Positions 49,042 to 56,865 of a DNA stretch of 56,865 nucleotides are shown here, in pieces. The notes under the pieces are model-generated. The model was not told the origin of the DNA. It did no database searches and worked only from the letters and a program-made list of their open reading frames with translations. Position numbers and translations under genes: made by a program. Source of the stretch: Burkholderia arboris (lineage in GTDB: Bacteria; Pseudomonadota; Gammaproteobacteria; Burkholderiales; Burkholderiaceae); contig NZ_CABVPX010000044.1 in NCBI RefSeq assembly GCF_902499125.1, forward strand, positions 1 through 56,865, read 5' to 3'. The stretch's first letter is position 1. Each line of letters starts with the position of its first letter.

Positions 49042-49359
49042 TCAGATCTTCAGGCGGTCGACGACCTTGCCGTCGCGCAGGTGCGATTCGACGATCTCGT
49101 CGATGTCGGCCTGGTCGACGTACGTGTACCACGTGCCTTCCGGATACACGACCATCACGGGCCCTTCCTCGCAACGGTCGAGGCAGCCGGCCTTGTTGAT
49201 GCGCACCTTGCCGGGCCCCGCGAGGCCGAGTTCCTTCACGCGTTTTTTCGCGTATTCCTGCATGGTCTGCGCGCCGCATTGCGCGCAGCTCGGGCGTTCG
49301 GCGCCCGGTTCGCGCTGGTTCAGGCAGAAGAAGACGTGGTGCTGGTAGTAGGAATCCAT
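49042..49359 (-). CDS. Thioredoxin-like [2Fe-2S] ferredoxin
   Basis: 105 residues, starting MDSYYQHHVFFCLNQREPGAERPSCAQCGAQ, with cluster cysteines in CLNQ, CAQC (one or both) and the KAGCLDRCEEGPVMVVYPEG motif characteristic of the thioredoxin-like 2Fe-2S family. The frame is open to 49425; ATG 49359 gives the conserved start. A cytoplasmic electron carrier of unknown partner. Confidence 0.88.
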   Translation of the reverse strand: MDSYYQHHVFFCLNQREPGAERPSCAQCGAQTMQEYAKKRVKELGLAGPGKVRINKAGCLDRCEEGPVMVVYPEGTWYTYVDQADIDEIVESHLRDGKVVDRLKI

Positions 49360-49506
49360 GATGGTGGCGAGCGGCCCGGCGCGAGGCCGTGCGGAAAGAG
49401 GAGCGATTGCCGTTGCGCGGGGCAACGGAGGATGCCGAAGATTATAGCGACCGGCGCGCGCGGCTGCCCGCGATATGGCCGCCGCCGCGCGGCCTGGACC
49501 GCCGCG

Positions 49507-50658
49507 TCAGCGGCGCAGCGCGGCCGGCAGCCACGCATGCTCGACGCGCTGGCCGAGCCAGATCAGCGCCGCGTAGGGCCAGATCCAGGCGAGCCAGCGC
49601 GCGATGCTGTTGAAATGCACGTAACGCCCCTGCCGCCAGCCCGACAGCGTGAAGTCGAAGAACGGGTTGACCGGCAGCAGGTTCACGAGCGCGACGCCGG
49701 CCAGCAGCGCGAGCGCCGCGAGCGTCGCCCGCCAGGTCTCCGGCACGCGCAGCGCGACGAGCGCGGCCGCGAAGCCGAGCTCGATGCCGAGCCGCGCGCC
49801 AGGCGTCGCCCAGACGACGACGAGGCCGGTGGCCGACTGCATGAACGTCGCGGCCGCCTTCAGCACCAGCGTCGCCACGACGAGCGCGATCAGCAGCCGG
49901 ATGCGCGGCGCGCGCGGCCGCATCGCAAGCGACGCGATCGCCAGCGCGGCGAACAGCATCAGCCCGCCGAGCGTGGCTTCCCACGCGGAATCGGACAGCC
50001 AGCCGTCGACCCGCTCGGGCCATTCGCTGACGCGCCACGCGTCCGGCAGCCATGCGAGCAGCGTGTCCTGCATCGACGCGTCGGCGCGCTCCCACAGCGC
50101 GGCCGGCCAGTCGCCGATGCCGAACAGGAACGGCGACGGAAACAGGATCGCGAACGGCCACAGCACGGCGAGCAGCAGCGGCGTCGCGCCGTCGGCCTCG
50201 AACCAGGCGAAGCGCAGCCGGCGCAGCGCGCCGCGATCGAGCAGCGCGCCCGTGGCCGGTGCGGCGAGCGCCGCGCCCAGCAGCGCGCCGAGTGCGTTGG
50301 CGCCAAGATCGAGATTCGACGCGACGCGCGTCGGCAGGTAGGTCTGCAGCGCCTCCATCGAGCCCGACAGCAGCACGCCAAGCCCGCCCGCGATCAGCGT
50401 CGCGGCCACACCGCGCCAGCGCGGGTGCAGCGCCAGCACGCCGAGCGCGCCGAACGGCAGATAGCCGAGCACGTTCGTGACCACGTCGAAGGCGGTCACG
50501 TAACGCTGCATCGGCGCGAACAGGTAGTCGAACGGCCCGATGCCGAGCGACACCCAGCCTTGGAACGGATACAGCGACGCGTAGACGATGAGCGCCGCGT
50601 AAGCGGCGAAGGCCTGCCGCGCGAGCGGCGATGCGCGATGCGAGCCGGTCGCGTTCAT
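49507..50658 (-). CDS. VanZ-family membrane protein
   Basis: 383-residue polytopic membrane protein. The N-terminal part (AALIVYASLYPFQGW, DVVTNVLGYLPFGALGVL, SGSMEALQTYLPTRVASNLDLGANALGALLGA) matches VanZ-like domains, whose name comes from a teicoplanin-resistance protein of unknown mechanism. The C-terminal half adds about six helices and makes the protein roughly twice the VanZ length. It begins 19 bases after the auxiliary lipoprotein gene, so it may be transcribed with the MCE transporter. Confidence 0.85.
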   Translation of the reverse strand: MNATGSHRASPLARQAFAAYAALIVYASLYPFQGWVSLGIGPFDYLFAPMQRYVTAFDVVTNVLGYLPFGALGVLALHPRWRGVAATLIAGGLGVLLSGSMEALQTYLPTRVASNLDLGANALGALLGAALAAPATGALLDRGALRRLRFAWFEADGATPLLLAVLWPFAILFPSPFLFGIGDWPAALWERADASMQDTLLAWLPDAWRVSEWPERVDGWLSDSAWEATLGGLMLFAALAIASLAMRPRAPRIRLLIALVVATLVLKAAATFMQSATGLVVVWATPGARLGIELGFAAALVALRVPETWRATLAALALLAGVALVNLLPVNPFFDFTLSGWRQGRYVHFNSIARWLAWIWPYAALIWLGQRVEHAWLPAALRR

Positions 50659-50677
50659 CGCGGCTGCGCGGCGCGCG

Positions 50678-51301
50678 TCACGGGGTGCCCGCGTACGCCT
50701 GCATGCCGACCCACGCGGCGATCTGCGACACGAGTTCGTCGCTCGCCGTCGCGAGCGCGCGGGCGCCGCCGGCCGCGTCCGGCGTGCTCGACGGGGCGCG
50801 CGCGACGAACGTGCGCTGGCCGAGCACCTTGCCGTCGAGCGTCAGCGTCGCGCGAGCGGTCACCGCGCCGTGGCTCTGCGACTGCCCGTCGAACACCTGC
50901 TCGAATTCGTTCAGGTCGACCTTGAGGGTCGGCGCGCGCACGCCGTCGGACCCTTCGAGCACCGCGCCGCGCGACGACAGCGCGCCGCGCAGCCGCTGCG
51001 TGAGAAGTTGCGCGGGCGGCGCGGTCCAGCGGCTGTCGCGATAGACGGCTACATGCTGCGCGTCCGCGTACGCGAGGCGGTACGCGAACTTGTCCGAGTC
51101 GAGCGCGTCGGGCGCGGCGACGTCGAGCACCTTCAGCGCGGGGCCCGAACCGGCCGTCACGACCGACGCGGCCGGCCCGAGGTCGTAGCGGACATTCGAC
51201 AGCACCGCGCTGTTGCCGGCGCAGCCGGCCGCCAGCGCGAGCGTCAGCACGGCAAGCGCGGCCGCGGCGGGACGCAGCGCGCGGTCAAGGATTCGTGGCA
51301 T
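50678..51301 (-). CDS. ABC-type transport auxiliary lipoprotein (PqiC-like)
   Basis: Outer-membrane lipoprotein partner of an MCE system. From ATG 51301 (AGGAA six bases upstream) the protein is 207 residues with signal MPRILDRALRPAAAALAVLTLALAAGC. Alternatives at 51316 and 51388 are in frame; the last overlaps the MCE gene stop as ATGA but would make the signal too long. The mature part (YDLGPA, WTAPPAQLLTQRLRGAL, VDLNEFEQVF) fits DUF330/ABC auxiliary lipoproteins. It is the fourth gene of the permease-ATPase-MCE-lipoprotein operon. Confidence 0.85.
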   Translation of the reverse strand: MPRILDRALRPAAAALAVLTLALAAGCAGNSAVLSNVRYDLGPAASVVTAGSGPALKVLDVAAPDALDSDKFAYRLAYADAQHVAVYRDSRWTAPPAQLLTQRLRGALSSRGAVLEGSDGVRAPTLKVDLNEFEQVFDGQSQSHGAVTARATLTLDGKVLGQRTFVARAPSSTPDAAGGARALATASDELVSQIAAWVGMQAYAGTP

Positions 51302-51384
51302 GGCGTGTTCCTGCATGATGTTTCCGGTTTCGATGGGCGTCATGGCCCGGCCGTTTCCGGCCGGACGATCGATGGATTTGCGCT

Positions 51385-52314
51385 TCACTTCCCGGCCGTC
51401 GCACCCGGCCAGACGAAGCCCGCTTCGCCGGGCCCCGGCGCCGCGCCCGGCGAACCGAACAACAGACTGCGCGGGTTGCGGCCGAGCTCACCGGCCACGT
51501 CCTTCAATTGCCGCGACGCATCGCCGACGCTGCCGGCCAGCATATTGAAGCGCGGCAACGTGTCGTACTGCACGCGCGCGTTCAGGTCGTTCAGCGCGAC
51601 GCCGACCTGCTCGGCGGCCGTGCCGGCCTTGTTCAGGTTCGACACGAGCGGCCCGTTCGGCTGCAGCAACGTGTTCGCCGACGCCATCGCGCGATTCACC
51701 TCGTGCATCGTTTCCGGCAGCGCGGTGACCGCCGGGCCGAGCTGCTTCGTCAGCGTCGTCGCGCCGTCGGCCGCGTGCTGCAGGCTTTCGGCCGTCGCAC
51801 GCAACTGCTCGCGCATTTCGGGCGACATCAGCGCATTCGCGCTCTTCGCGGCCAGTTCGAGCTGCCGCAGCAGCACGTCGCCGCGCTCCTGGATCTGGTC
51901 GAACAGGCTCGGCCGCATCGGGATCTGCGCGATCGACTTCGCCGACGACGGCAGCGGCGCCAGGTCGCGCCCCGTATCCTCGAGCTGCACGAACGCGATG
52001 CCCGTCACGCCCTGGAAGCCGAGGCTGCCGTAGGTCGACTGCGTAATCGGCGCGTCGTGGTCGACGAGGATCCGGATCCGGATCTGGCCCGGATGCGTGC
52101 GATCGAAGCCGATCGACTGCACCTTGCCGACGTCGAGGCCGCGAAAGCGCACGGCCGCGTCCGGGAACAGCCCCGTCACGTTGGTGCGCGCGAGCAGGTC
52201 ATACGGCACGCGCACGGTGCGGTCGACGTTGAACCAGAACACGGTGCCCGCGATCGCGAGCGTCAGCGCGATCGTGAACAGGCCGGCCCAGAACGCATGT
52301 GATTTGTTTTCCAT
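51385..52314 (-). CDS. MlaD/MCE-domain protein
   Basis: 309 residues: an N-terminal membrane anchor (AFWAGLFTIALTLAIAGTVFWF), one MCE domain (about 38-120, LFPDAAVRFRGLDVGKVQSI and LGFQGVTGIAFVQLED) and a long helical C-terminal part that in this family forms a bundle or needle. It presents lipid to or from the ABC permease in the periplasm. Encoded between the ATPase and auxiliary lipoprotein, matching the Mla/Pqi class; substrate unknown. Confidence 0.92.
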   Translation of the reverse strand: MENKSHAFWAGLFTIALTLAIAGTVFWFNVDRTVRVPYDLLARTNVTGLFPDAAVRFRGLDVGKVQSIGFDRTHPGQIRIRILVDHDAPITQSTYGSLGFQGVTGIAFVQLEDTGRDLAPLPSSAKSIAQIPMRPSLFDQIQERGDVLLRQLELAAKSANALMSPEMREQLRATAESLQHAADGATTLTKQLGPAVTALPETMHEVNRAMASANTLLQPNGPLVSNLNKAGTAAEQVGVALNDLNARVQYDTLPRFNMLAGSVGDASRQLKDVAGELGRNPRSLLFGSPGAAPGPGEAGFVWPGATAGK

Positions 52315-52338
52315 CGGAGGGTTCCTTGTCCTTGCCTG

Positions 52339-53253
52339 TTACAGCTCGACGCTCGACAGCGCCGGTTCGAGGGCCGCCTTCGGCAGCTTCGCGCGCCGCT
52401 CGGGCGGCAGCGCCTGCAATGCGCGGCGCCCGCGCAGCCCCAGGAAATATTCGTGGATGAACGGATGATCGACGTTCGCGGCCTCCTCGACCGGCGCGGC
52501 GACCAGCACCTTGCGGTCCGCCAGCACCGCGACGCGCGTCGACAGCGCGACCATCGTGTCGAGGTCGTGCGTCACCATCACGACGGTCAACCCGAGCGTG
52601 CGATGCAGCGTCGCGATCAGCTCGACGAATTCGTCCGACGCCTGCGGATCGAGGCCGGCCGTCGGCTCGTCGAGGAACAGCAGCTCGGGCTCGAGCGCGA
52701 TCGCGCGCGCGATGCCGACCCGCTTCACCATCCCGCCCGACAACGCGGCCGGCATCTTCGACGCGTGCTTGCACGGCAGGCCGACCATCTCGAGCTTCAG
52801 CATCACGATGTCGTGCAGCAGGTCCGGCGGCACGCGGCCGAGCTCGCGCAGCGGCTGCGCGACGTTGTCGAACACCGTCATCGACGAGAACAGCGCGCCC
52901 TGCTGGAACAGCATCCCCGAGCGCGTGCGCATCATCCGCGCGCTCGCGTCGTCGATCGTCGCCGTGTCCTCGCCGAACACCTTGATCGTGCCCGACGTCG
53001 GCCGCTCGAGGCCGAGGATCTGCCGCACCAGCGTCGTCTTGCCGGAGCCCGAGCCGCCGACGATCGCCACGATCTCGCCGCGCCGCACGTCGAAGTCGAG
53101 CTTCTGGTGAATGATGTTGCGCCCGTAGCGCTTGGTCAGGTTGCGCACCTCGATCACGAGGTCGCCGGCATCGGCCTCCCCGGCCGGCTGCGTGCCGACC
53201 GCCCCGGCGCCGCTGGCCGCCGCATGCGCCGACGTTTCGTTCGATGCGTTCAT
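52339..53253 (-). CDS. MlaF-like ABC transporter ATP-binding protein
   Basis: 304-residue ATPase with Walker A GGSGSGKTT, Q-loop MLFQQGALFSS, signature ALSGGMVKR, Walker B ELLFLDEPTAGLD and H-loop MVTHDLDT. It has a 30-residue Ala/Gly-rich N-terminal leader before VIEVRNLTKRYG. It overlaps the permease gene by four bases (ATGA). The length and motifs match the lipid (MCE) class of ABC ATPases. Confidence 0.93.
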   Translation of the reverse strand: MNASNETSAHAAASGAGAVGTQPAGEADAGDLVIEVRNLTKRYGRNIIHQKLDFDVRRGEIVAIVGGSGSGKTTLVRQILGLERPTSGTIKVFGEDTATIDDASARMMRTRSGMLFQQGALFSSMTVFDNVAQPLRELGRVPPDLLHDIVMLKLEMVGLPCKHASKMPAALSGGMVKRVGIARAIALEPELLFLDEPTAGLDPQASDEFVELIATLHRTLGLTVVMVTHDLDTMVALSTRVAVLADRKVLVAAPVEEAANVDHPFIHEYFLGLRGRRALQALPPERRAKLPKAALEPALSSVEL

Positions 53254-54374
53254 CCGAGCCCCACGTTCTGGAACAGGATCGCGAACACCGCGTCGGCGAG
53301 AATCACGACCGTGATCGACGACACGACCGACGTGGTCGTGCCTTCGCCGAGACTCTGCGAGTTCGCCTTGATCCGGAAGCCGAAATGGCACGCGACCAGC
53401 GCGATCAGCATGCCGAACACGACGCCCTTGCCGACGCCGATGTACAGGTTCGCGATCGGCACGACGCCCGGCAGCGAGCGCACGAAATAGTTGACGTCGA
53501 TCCCGAGCACGAGCTTCGCGGCAAGCGCGCCGCCCGTCAGCGCGATGATGTTGGTCCACATCACGAGCAGCGGCATGGCGATGCCGAGCGCGAGCACGCG
53601 CGGCAGGATCAGCCGCAGCCCGTGCGGGATGCCCATCACGCGCATCGCGTCGAGCTCCTCGGTCACGCGCATCACGCCGATCTGCGCGGTGATCGCCGAG
53701 CCCGAGCGGCCCGCGACGAGGATCGCCGACAGCACGGGGCCAAGCTCGCGGATCACCGACAGCCCGAGGATGTTCACGATGTAGCGGTTCGCGCCGAACA
53801 TCTGCAGCTGCTGCGCGGACAGGTAGCTGAGCACGATGCCGATCAGGAACGCGACGAGCGCGGTGATCGGCAACGCCTGCGCGCCGGCGCTGTAGATGTT
53901 CGCCGAGGTTTCCTTCCACGGCATCGTCTTCGGGCGGCGCAGCACCGACAGCGCATCGAGGATCACGAGGCCGAACATCGCGATGCCGCCCTGCAGGTGC
54001 TCGCCGAACGCGAAGATCGCCTGGCCGAGCCGCGTGACGGGATCGAAGCGCACGACGCGCTCCGGCGCCTCGCGCTCGCTGTCGAGCCGTTCGATGCGCT
54101 CGAAGATCGTGCGCTGCGTGACGCTCAGCTCGACCCCGGCCGGCAGCTTGCGGCCCCACACGCGCCACAGCGCCTGGCCGCCGACGTGATCGAGCCGCTC
54201 GATGCCGGACAGATCCCATTCGCTCACGCGCCCGGTGGCGATGCTCGCGACGCGGCGCGCGACGGCGCCGCGATTGCGCGCAAGCGCGAGCGCGGTCCAC
54301 TGGCCGTACAGGCGCACCGTCTGGCCCTGGCCGCCGGCGTCGACCGACAGGCCGGGAGGAGTCTCGAAGTCCAA
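53250..54374 (-). CDS. MlaE-like ABC permease with an N-terminal STAS-type domain
   Basis: 374 residues. The first about 90 resemble a STAS/anti-anti-sigma domain (VRLYGQWTALALARN, VSEWDLSGIERLDHVGGQALW). The rest is the MlaE permease with RELGPVLSAILVAGRSGSAITAQIGVMRVTEELDAMRVMG and about five membrane helices. In the classic Mla system the STAS protein MlaB is separate, so this is a fusion. The only plausible start is TTG 54374 (family-like start MDFETPPG), with no clear ribosome-binding site. It is the first gene of the MCE operon and diverges from cpdB. Confidence 0.9.
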   Translation of the reverse strand: MDFETPPGLSVDAGGQGQTVRLYGQWTALALARNRGAVARRVASIATGRVSEWDLSGIERLDHVGGQALWRVWGRKLPAGVELSVTQRTIFERIERLDSEREAPERVVRFDPVTRLGQAIFAFGEHLQGGIAMFGLVILDALSVLRRPKTMPWKETSANIYSAGAQALPITALVAFLIGIVLSYLSAQQLQMFGANRYIVNILGLSVIRELGPVLSAILVAGRSGSAITAQIGVMRVTEELDAMRVMGIPHGLRLILPRVLALGIAMPLLVMWTNIIALTGGALAAKLVLGIDVNYFVRSLPGVVPIANLYIGVGKGVVFGMLIALVACHFGFRIKANSQSLGEGTTTSVVSSITVVILADAVFAILFQNVGLG

Positions 54375-54667
54375 GGGCAGGTTGTTTGCAAAAGGATGAC
54401 AGCGGCCATTGTAGCGAACCGCCCGGCGCCGCGACGTGAGGATTTCCGTGGGGTGCCGGGCCGGGTGCGCGCGGCCGGGGCACTGCGGCCGGGCCCGCCG
54501 GACGCCGCCGCCTGCCGCGGCCCGCGGCCGGCGTCGCGACCTTTCATTCTTCCGTCACGTTTCCTTTCGATACTCTCACGCGCCGCACATCAGGCCGTCG
54601 GCGCACCGCGCCGCCATTTGTTGCGTACCTCGCGTTTCATAAAACAGAACACCGAACAGGACAACCG
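54375..54667. other. Divergent promoter region of the MCE operon and cpdB
   Basis: 293 bases, GC-rich near the MCE side and less so before cpdB. No gene or strong dyad seen; an AGGA ribosome-binding site precedes cpdB. It must carry promoters in both directions. Confidence 0.5.
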
Positions 54668-56737
54668 ATGCGTTTCCCCCCGCTTTCCCGCCGCCACGTA
54701 CCGGCCGCCGCCGCGCTCGCCAGCCTCGCCTTCGCCCTCGCCGGCTGCGGCGGCGACGACGTCACCGCCACGCCGCCGTCGCAACCGCAGGCCCAGGCGC
54801 CCGTCGGCACAACGGCCACGCTCGCGCTGCTCGAGACGACCGACCTGCACACCAACGTGCTGTCGTATGACTATTTCAAGCTCGCCGCAGACAATTCGCT
54901 CGGCTTCGAGCGTGTGTCGACGCTGATCGCGCAGGCCCGCGCGCAGTACCCGAACACGCTGCTGCTCGACAACGGCGACACGATCCAGGGCACCGCGCTG
55001 TCGGACTACCAGGCGCTCGTGAAACCGGTCGGCTGCGACCAGACGCTCGCGATCTACAAGGTGATGAACGCCGCGAAATTCGACGGCGGCGGGATCGGCA
55101 ACCACGAGTTCAACTACGGGCTGCCGTACCTGTCGCAAGTGACCGGCAACACGTTCGAGGTCGACGGCCTGCCGGCCCCGGCCCAGCAGAAGAAGTGCGC
55201 GGGTCCGAATTTCCCGCAGGTGCTCGCGAACGTGATCAGCGCGAAAACCAACGCGCCGCTGTTCACGCCGTACACGATCCTGACGCGCACGGTGACGGCG
55301 ACGACGCCGGACGGCAAGACGGTCAGCGCGCCCGTGAAGATCGGCATCATCGGCTTCACCCCGCCCGCGATCATGAACTGGGACAAGCGCTGGCTCGACG
55401 GTAAGGTCTACACGACCGGCCTGAAGGAAGCGGCCGAGAAGTACATTCCCGAGATGCGCGCGAAGGGCGCCGATCTCGTCGTCGCGATCTCGCACGGCGG
55501 CCTCGACAATTCCGCGTACTCGCCGACGATGGAAAACGGCAGCTGGTGGCTGTCGAAGGTGACGGGCATCGACGCGATGCTGATCGGCCATTCGCACCAG
55601 GTGTTCCCGGACGCGAACAGCACCGTGTCGCAGTTCAACCTGCCGGGCGTCGACAAGGTCAAGGGCACCGTCAACGGCGTGCCGACCGTGATGGCCAACT
55701 ACTGGGGCAAGCACCTCGGCGTGATCAAGCTCGGCCTGAAGTTCGACGGCAAGACGTGGAGCGTCGACAAGTCGCAGACGACCGTCGAGGCGCGCTCGAC
55801 CCAGAACGCCGACAAGAGCTACGTCGCGGCCGACCCGTCGGTGTCCGCGGCGATCGCCGGCGAACACCAGGCGACGATCGACTACGTGAAGACGCCGATC
55901 GGCTCGACCGACTACCGGATGAACTCGTACTTCGCGGATGTCGGCGATCCGGGCGCGATCCAGATCGTCAACGAGGCGCAGGCCGACTACGTGAAGACCT
56001 ACGTGCAGGCGAACCTGCCGCAGTACGCGTCGCTGCCGGTGCTGTCGGTCAGCGCGCCGTTCAAGAGCGGCTTCGGCGGCGGCACCGACTACACCGACGT
56101 CGCGCCGGGCGCGCTCGCGATCAACAACGCGGCCGACCTGTACCTGTATCCGAACACCGTGTACGCGGTGAAGGTGAGCGGCGCCGACGTGAAGAACTGG
56201 CTCGAGACGGCCGCCAAGCGCTTCAACCGGATCGACCCGACCAAGGCGACCGTGCAGCCGCTCGTCAGCACCTTCCCGGGCTACAACTTCGACATGTTCA
56301 CGTCGGCCGATCTCGCGTATGAAATCGACGTCACGCAGCCGCTCGGCAGCCGCATCAAGAACCTGACGTACAAGGGCGCGCCGATCGATCCGAACGCGCA
56401 GTTCATCGTCGCGACCAACAACTACCGCGCGAGCGGCGGCGGCAACTTCCCGGGCCTCGACGGCAGCAAGACGATCTTCGCGTCGCCCGACGCGAACCGC
56501 GACGTGCTGATCGCGTTCGTCAAGAAACGCGGCGCGATCACGCGCGCAGCCGACGGCGCGCAGCGCAGCTGGCGCTTCACGAAGCTCGCGAGCTCGGTCG
56601 CGCACGTGCAGTTCGCGTCCGCGCCGAACCGTCTCGGCGACGCCGCGGCGGCCGGCCTGACCGGCATCACGCAGGTCGCGGCCGACGACGGCTCGGGCAA
56701 GAACCTCGCCACTTACGAGATCGACCTCACGCAATGA
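54668..56737 (+). CDS. cpdB: 2',3'-cyclic-nucleotide 2'-phosphodiesterase/3'-nucleotidase, lipoprotein form
   Basis: Periplasmic enzyme that breaks extracellular nucleotides down to nucleosides and phosphate. The 689 residues start with a lipoprotein signal (FALAGC, Cys27), then the metallophosphatase motifs LETTDLHTN, DNGDTIQGT, GNHEFNYG, SHGG and GHSHQVFP, and a 5'-nucleotidase C-terminal domain (NNAADLYLYPNTVYAVKVSGADVKNWLE, TNNYRASGGGNFPG). E. coli CpdB is soluble periplasmic, so the lipid anchor is a difference. Its stop overlaps the next gene by ATGA. Confidence 0.93.
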   Translation: MRFPPLSRRHVPAAAALASLAFALAGCGGDDVTATPPSQPQAQAPVGTTATLALLETTDLHTNVLSYDYFKLAADNSLGFERVSTLIAQARAQYPNTLLLDNGDTIQGTALSDYQALVKPVGCDQTLAIYKVMNAAKFDGGGIGNHEFNYGLPYLSQVTGNTFEVDGLPAPAQQKKCAGPNFPQVLANVISAKTNAPLFTPYTILTRTVTATTPDGKTVSAPVKIGIIGFTPPAIMNWDKRWLDGKVYTTGLKEAAEKYIPEMRAKGADLVVAISHGGLDNSAYSPTMENGSWWLSKVTGIDAMLIGHSHQVFPDANSTVSQFNLPGVDKVKGTVNGVPTVMANYWGKHLGVIKLGLKFDGKTWSVDKSQTTVEARSTQNADKSYVAADPSVSAAIAGEHQATIDYVKTPIGSTDYRMNSYFADVGDPGAIQIVNEAQADYVKTYVQANLPQYASLPVLSVSAPFKSGFGGGTDYTDVAPGALAINNAADLYLYPNTVYAVKVSGADVKNWLETAAKRFNRIDPTKATVQPLVSTFPGYNFDMFTSADLAYEIDVTQPLGSRIKNLTYKGAPIDPNAQFIVATNNYRASGGGNFPGLDGSKTIFASPDANRDVLIAFVKKRGAITRAADGAQRSWRFTKLASSVAHVQFASAPNRLGDAAAAGLTGITQVAADDGSGKNLATYEIDLTQ

Positions 56738-56865
56738 GACACGCGATGCAACCGATCCGGACGATGCGGCCGGCCGAAACCGGCCTCGCCGCCGCCGCGC
56801 GGCGCGTGCTGCGCGCGAAACTCCCGCCGGCCGCGCTGCTCGCGGCGGCGGCCGTGACCGTCGCG
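56734..56865 (+). CDS. Partial gene overlapping cpdB, function unknown
   Basis: ATG 56734 overlaps the cpdB stop as ATGA and the frame stays open to the end of the window (44 codons, MRHAMQPIRTMRPAETG...). After about 30 basic residues a hydrophobic PPAALLAAAAVTVA suggests a signal peptide or membrane anchor. It is probably cotranscribed with cpdB. Too short to identify. Confidence 0.6.
   Translation, partial: MRHAMQPIRTMRPAETGLAAAARRVLRAKLPPAALLAAAAVTVA

Overview
The window looks like chromosome 1 of a Burkholderia (probably B. cepacia complex) strain. It is GC-rich, carries the betaproteobacterial form of glutamate-cysteine ligase beside an incomplete PTS, and has the dacC-dat-DUF493-lipB-lipA order. 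The species assignment is inferred from gene content and protein character, not from a database search.

Layout. 240-10125: ctpA (S41 protease), moeB-like E1 enzyme, a PTS relay without a membrane permease (ptsP, ptsH, mannose-type EIIA), gshB-gshA, and a sigma54-type glnK-amt ammonium operon with an NtrC-like palindrome upstream. 10481-16011: ubiK-like gene, comM, an intergenic region with three DnaA-box matches, a lipoprotein, a TlpA-like thioredoxin, and then a strongly folded repeat region. 14313-19375 (minus strand): dctA-dctB-dctD, C4-dicarboxylate transporter plus two-component system, with a sigma54 promoter before dctA.

19804-27830 is an inserted, AT-richer accessory island between dctA and actP. 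It carries a type VI secretion VgrG, directly followed by an 890-residue cell-wall-active effector candidate (M23-like domain, LysM-like segment, GH19/lysozyme-like C-terminus), then a row of secreted or lipidated small proteins that look like immunity proteins. One of these has an amber codon in its signal peptide. The left edge holds a diverged scrap of the actP 3' end, whose intact copy lies at the right edge. This cassette is the most likely novel system here.

27883-38880: actP with its DUF485 partner; an acyl-CoA degradation operon (CoA transferase, two acyl-CoA dehydrogenases, FadB/FadJ-like multifunctional enzyme) divergent from a LysR regulator; and gamma-glutamyltransferase. 38933-41734: taurine-type ABC importer tauABC. 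41986-47837: lipoate biosynthesis (lipA, lipB), a DUF2917 gene divergent from a GcvA-like regulator, DUF493, a D-amino-acid aminotransferase and D,D-carboxypeptidase. 48384-54374: hydrolase, ferredoxin, VanZ-like protein and an MCE-type lipid ABC system. 54668-end: cpdB-like phosphodiesterase lipoprotein and the first 44 codons of an overlapping gene. No tRNA, rRNA, CRISPR array or intact insertion sequence was recognised.
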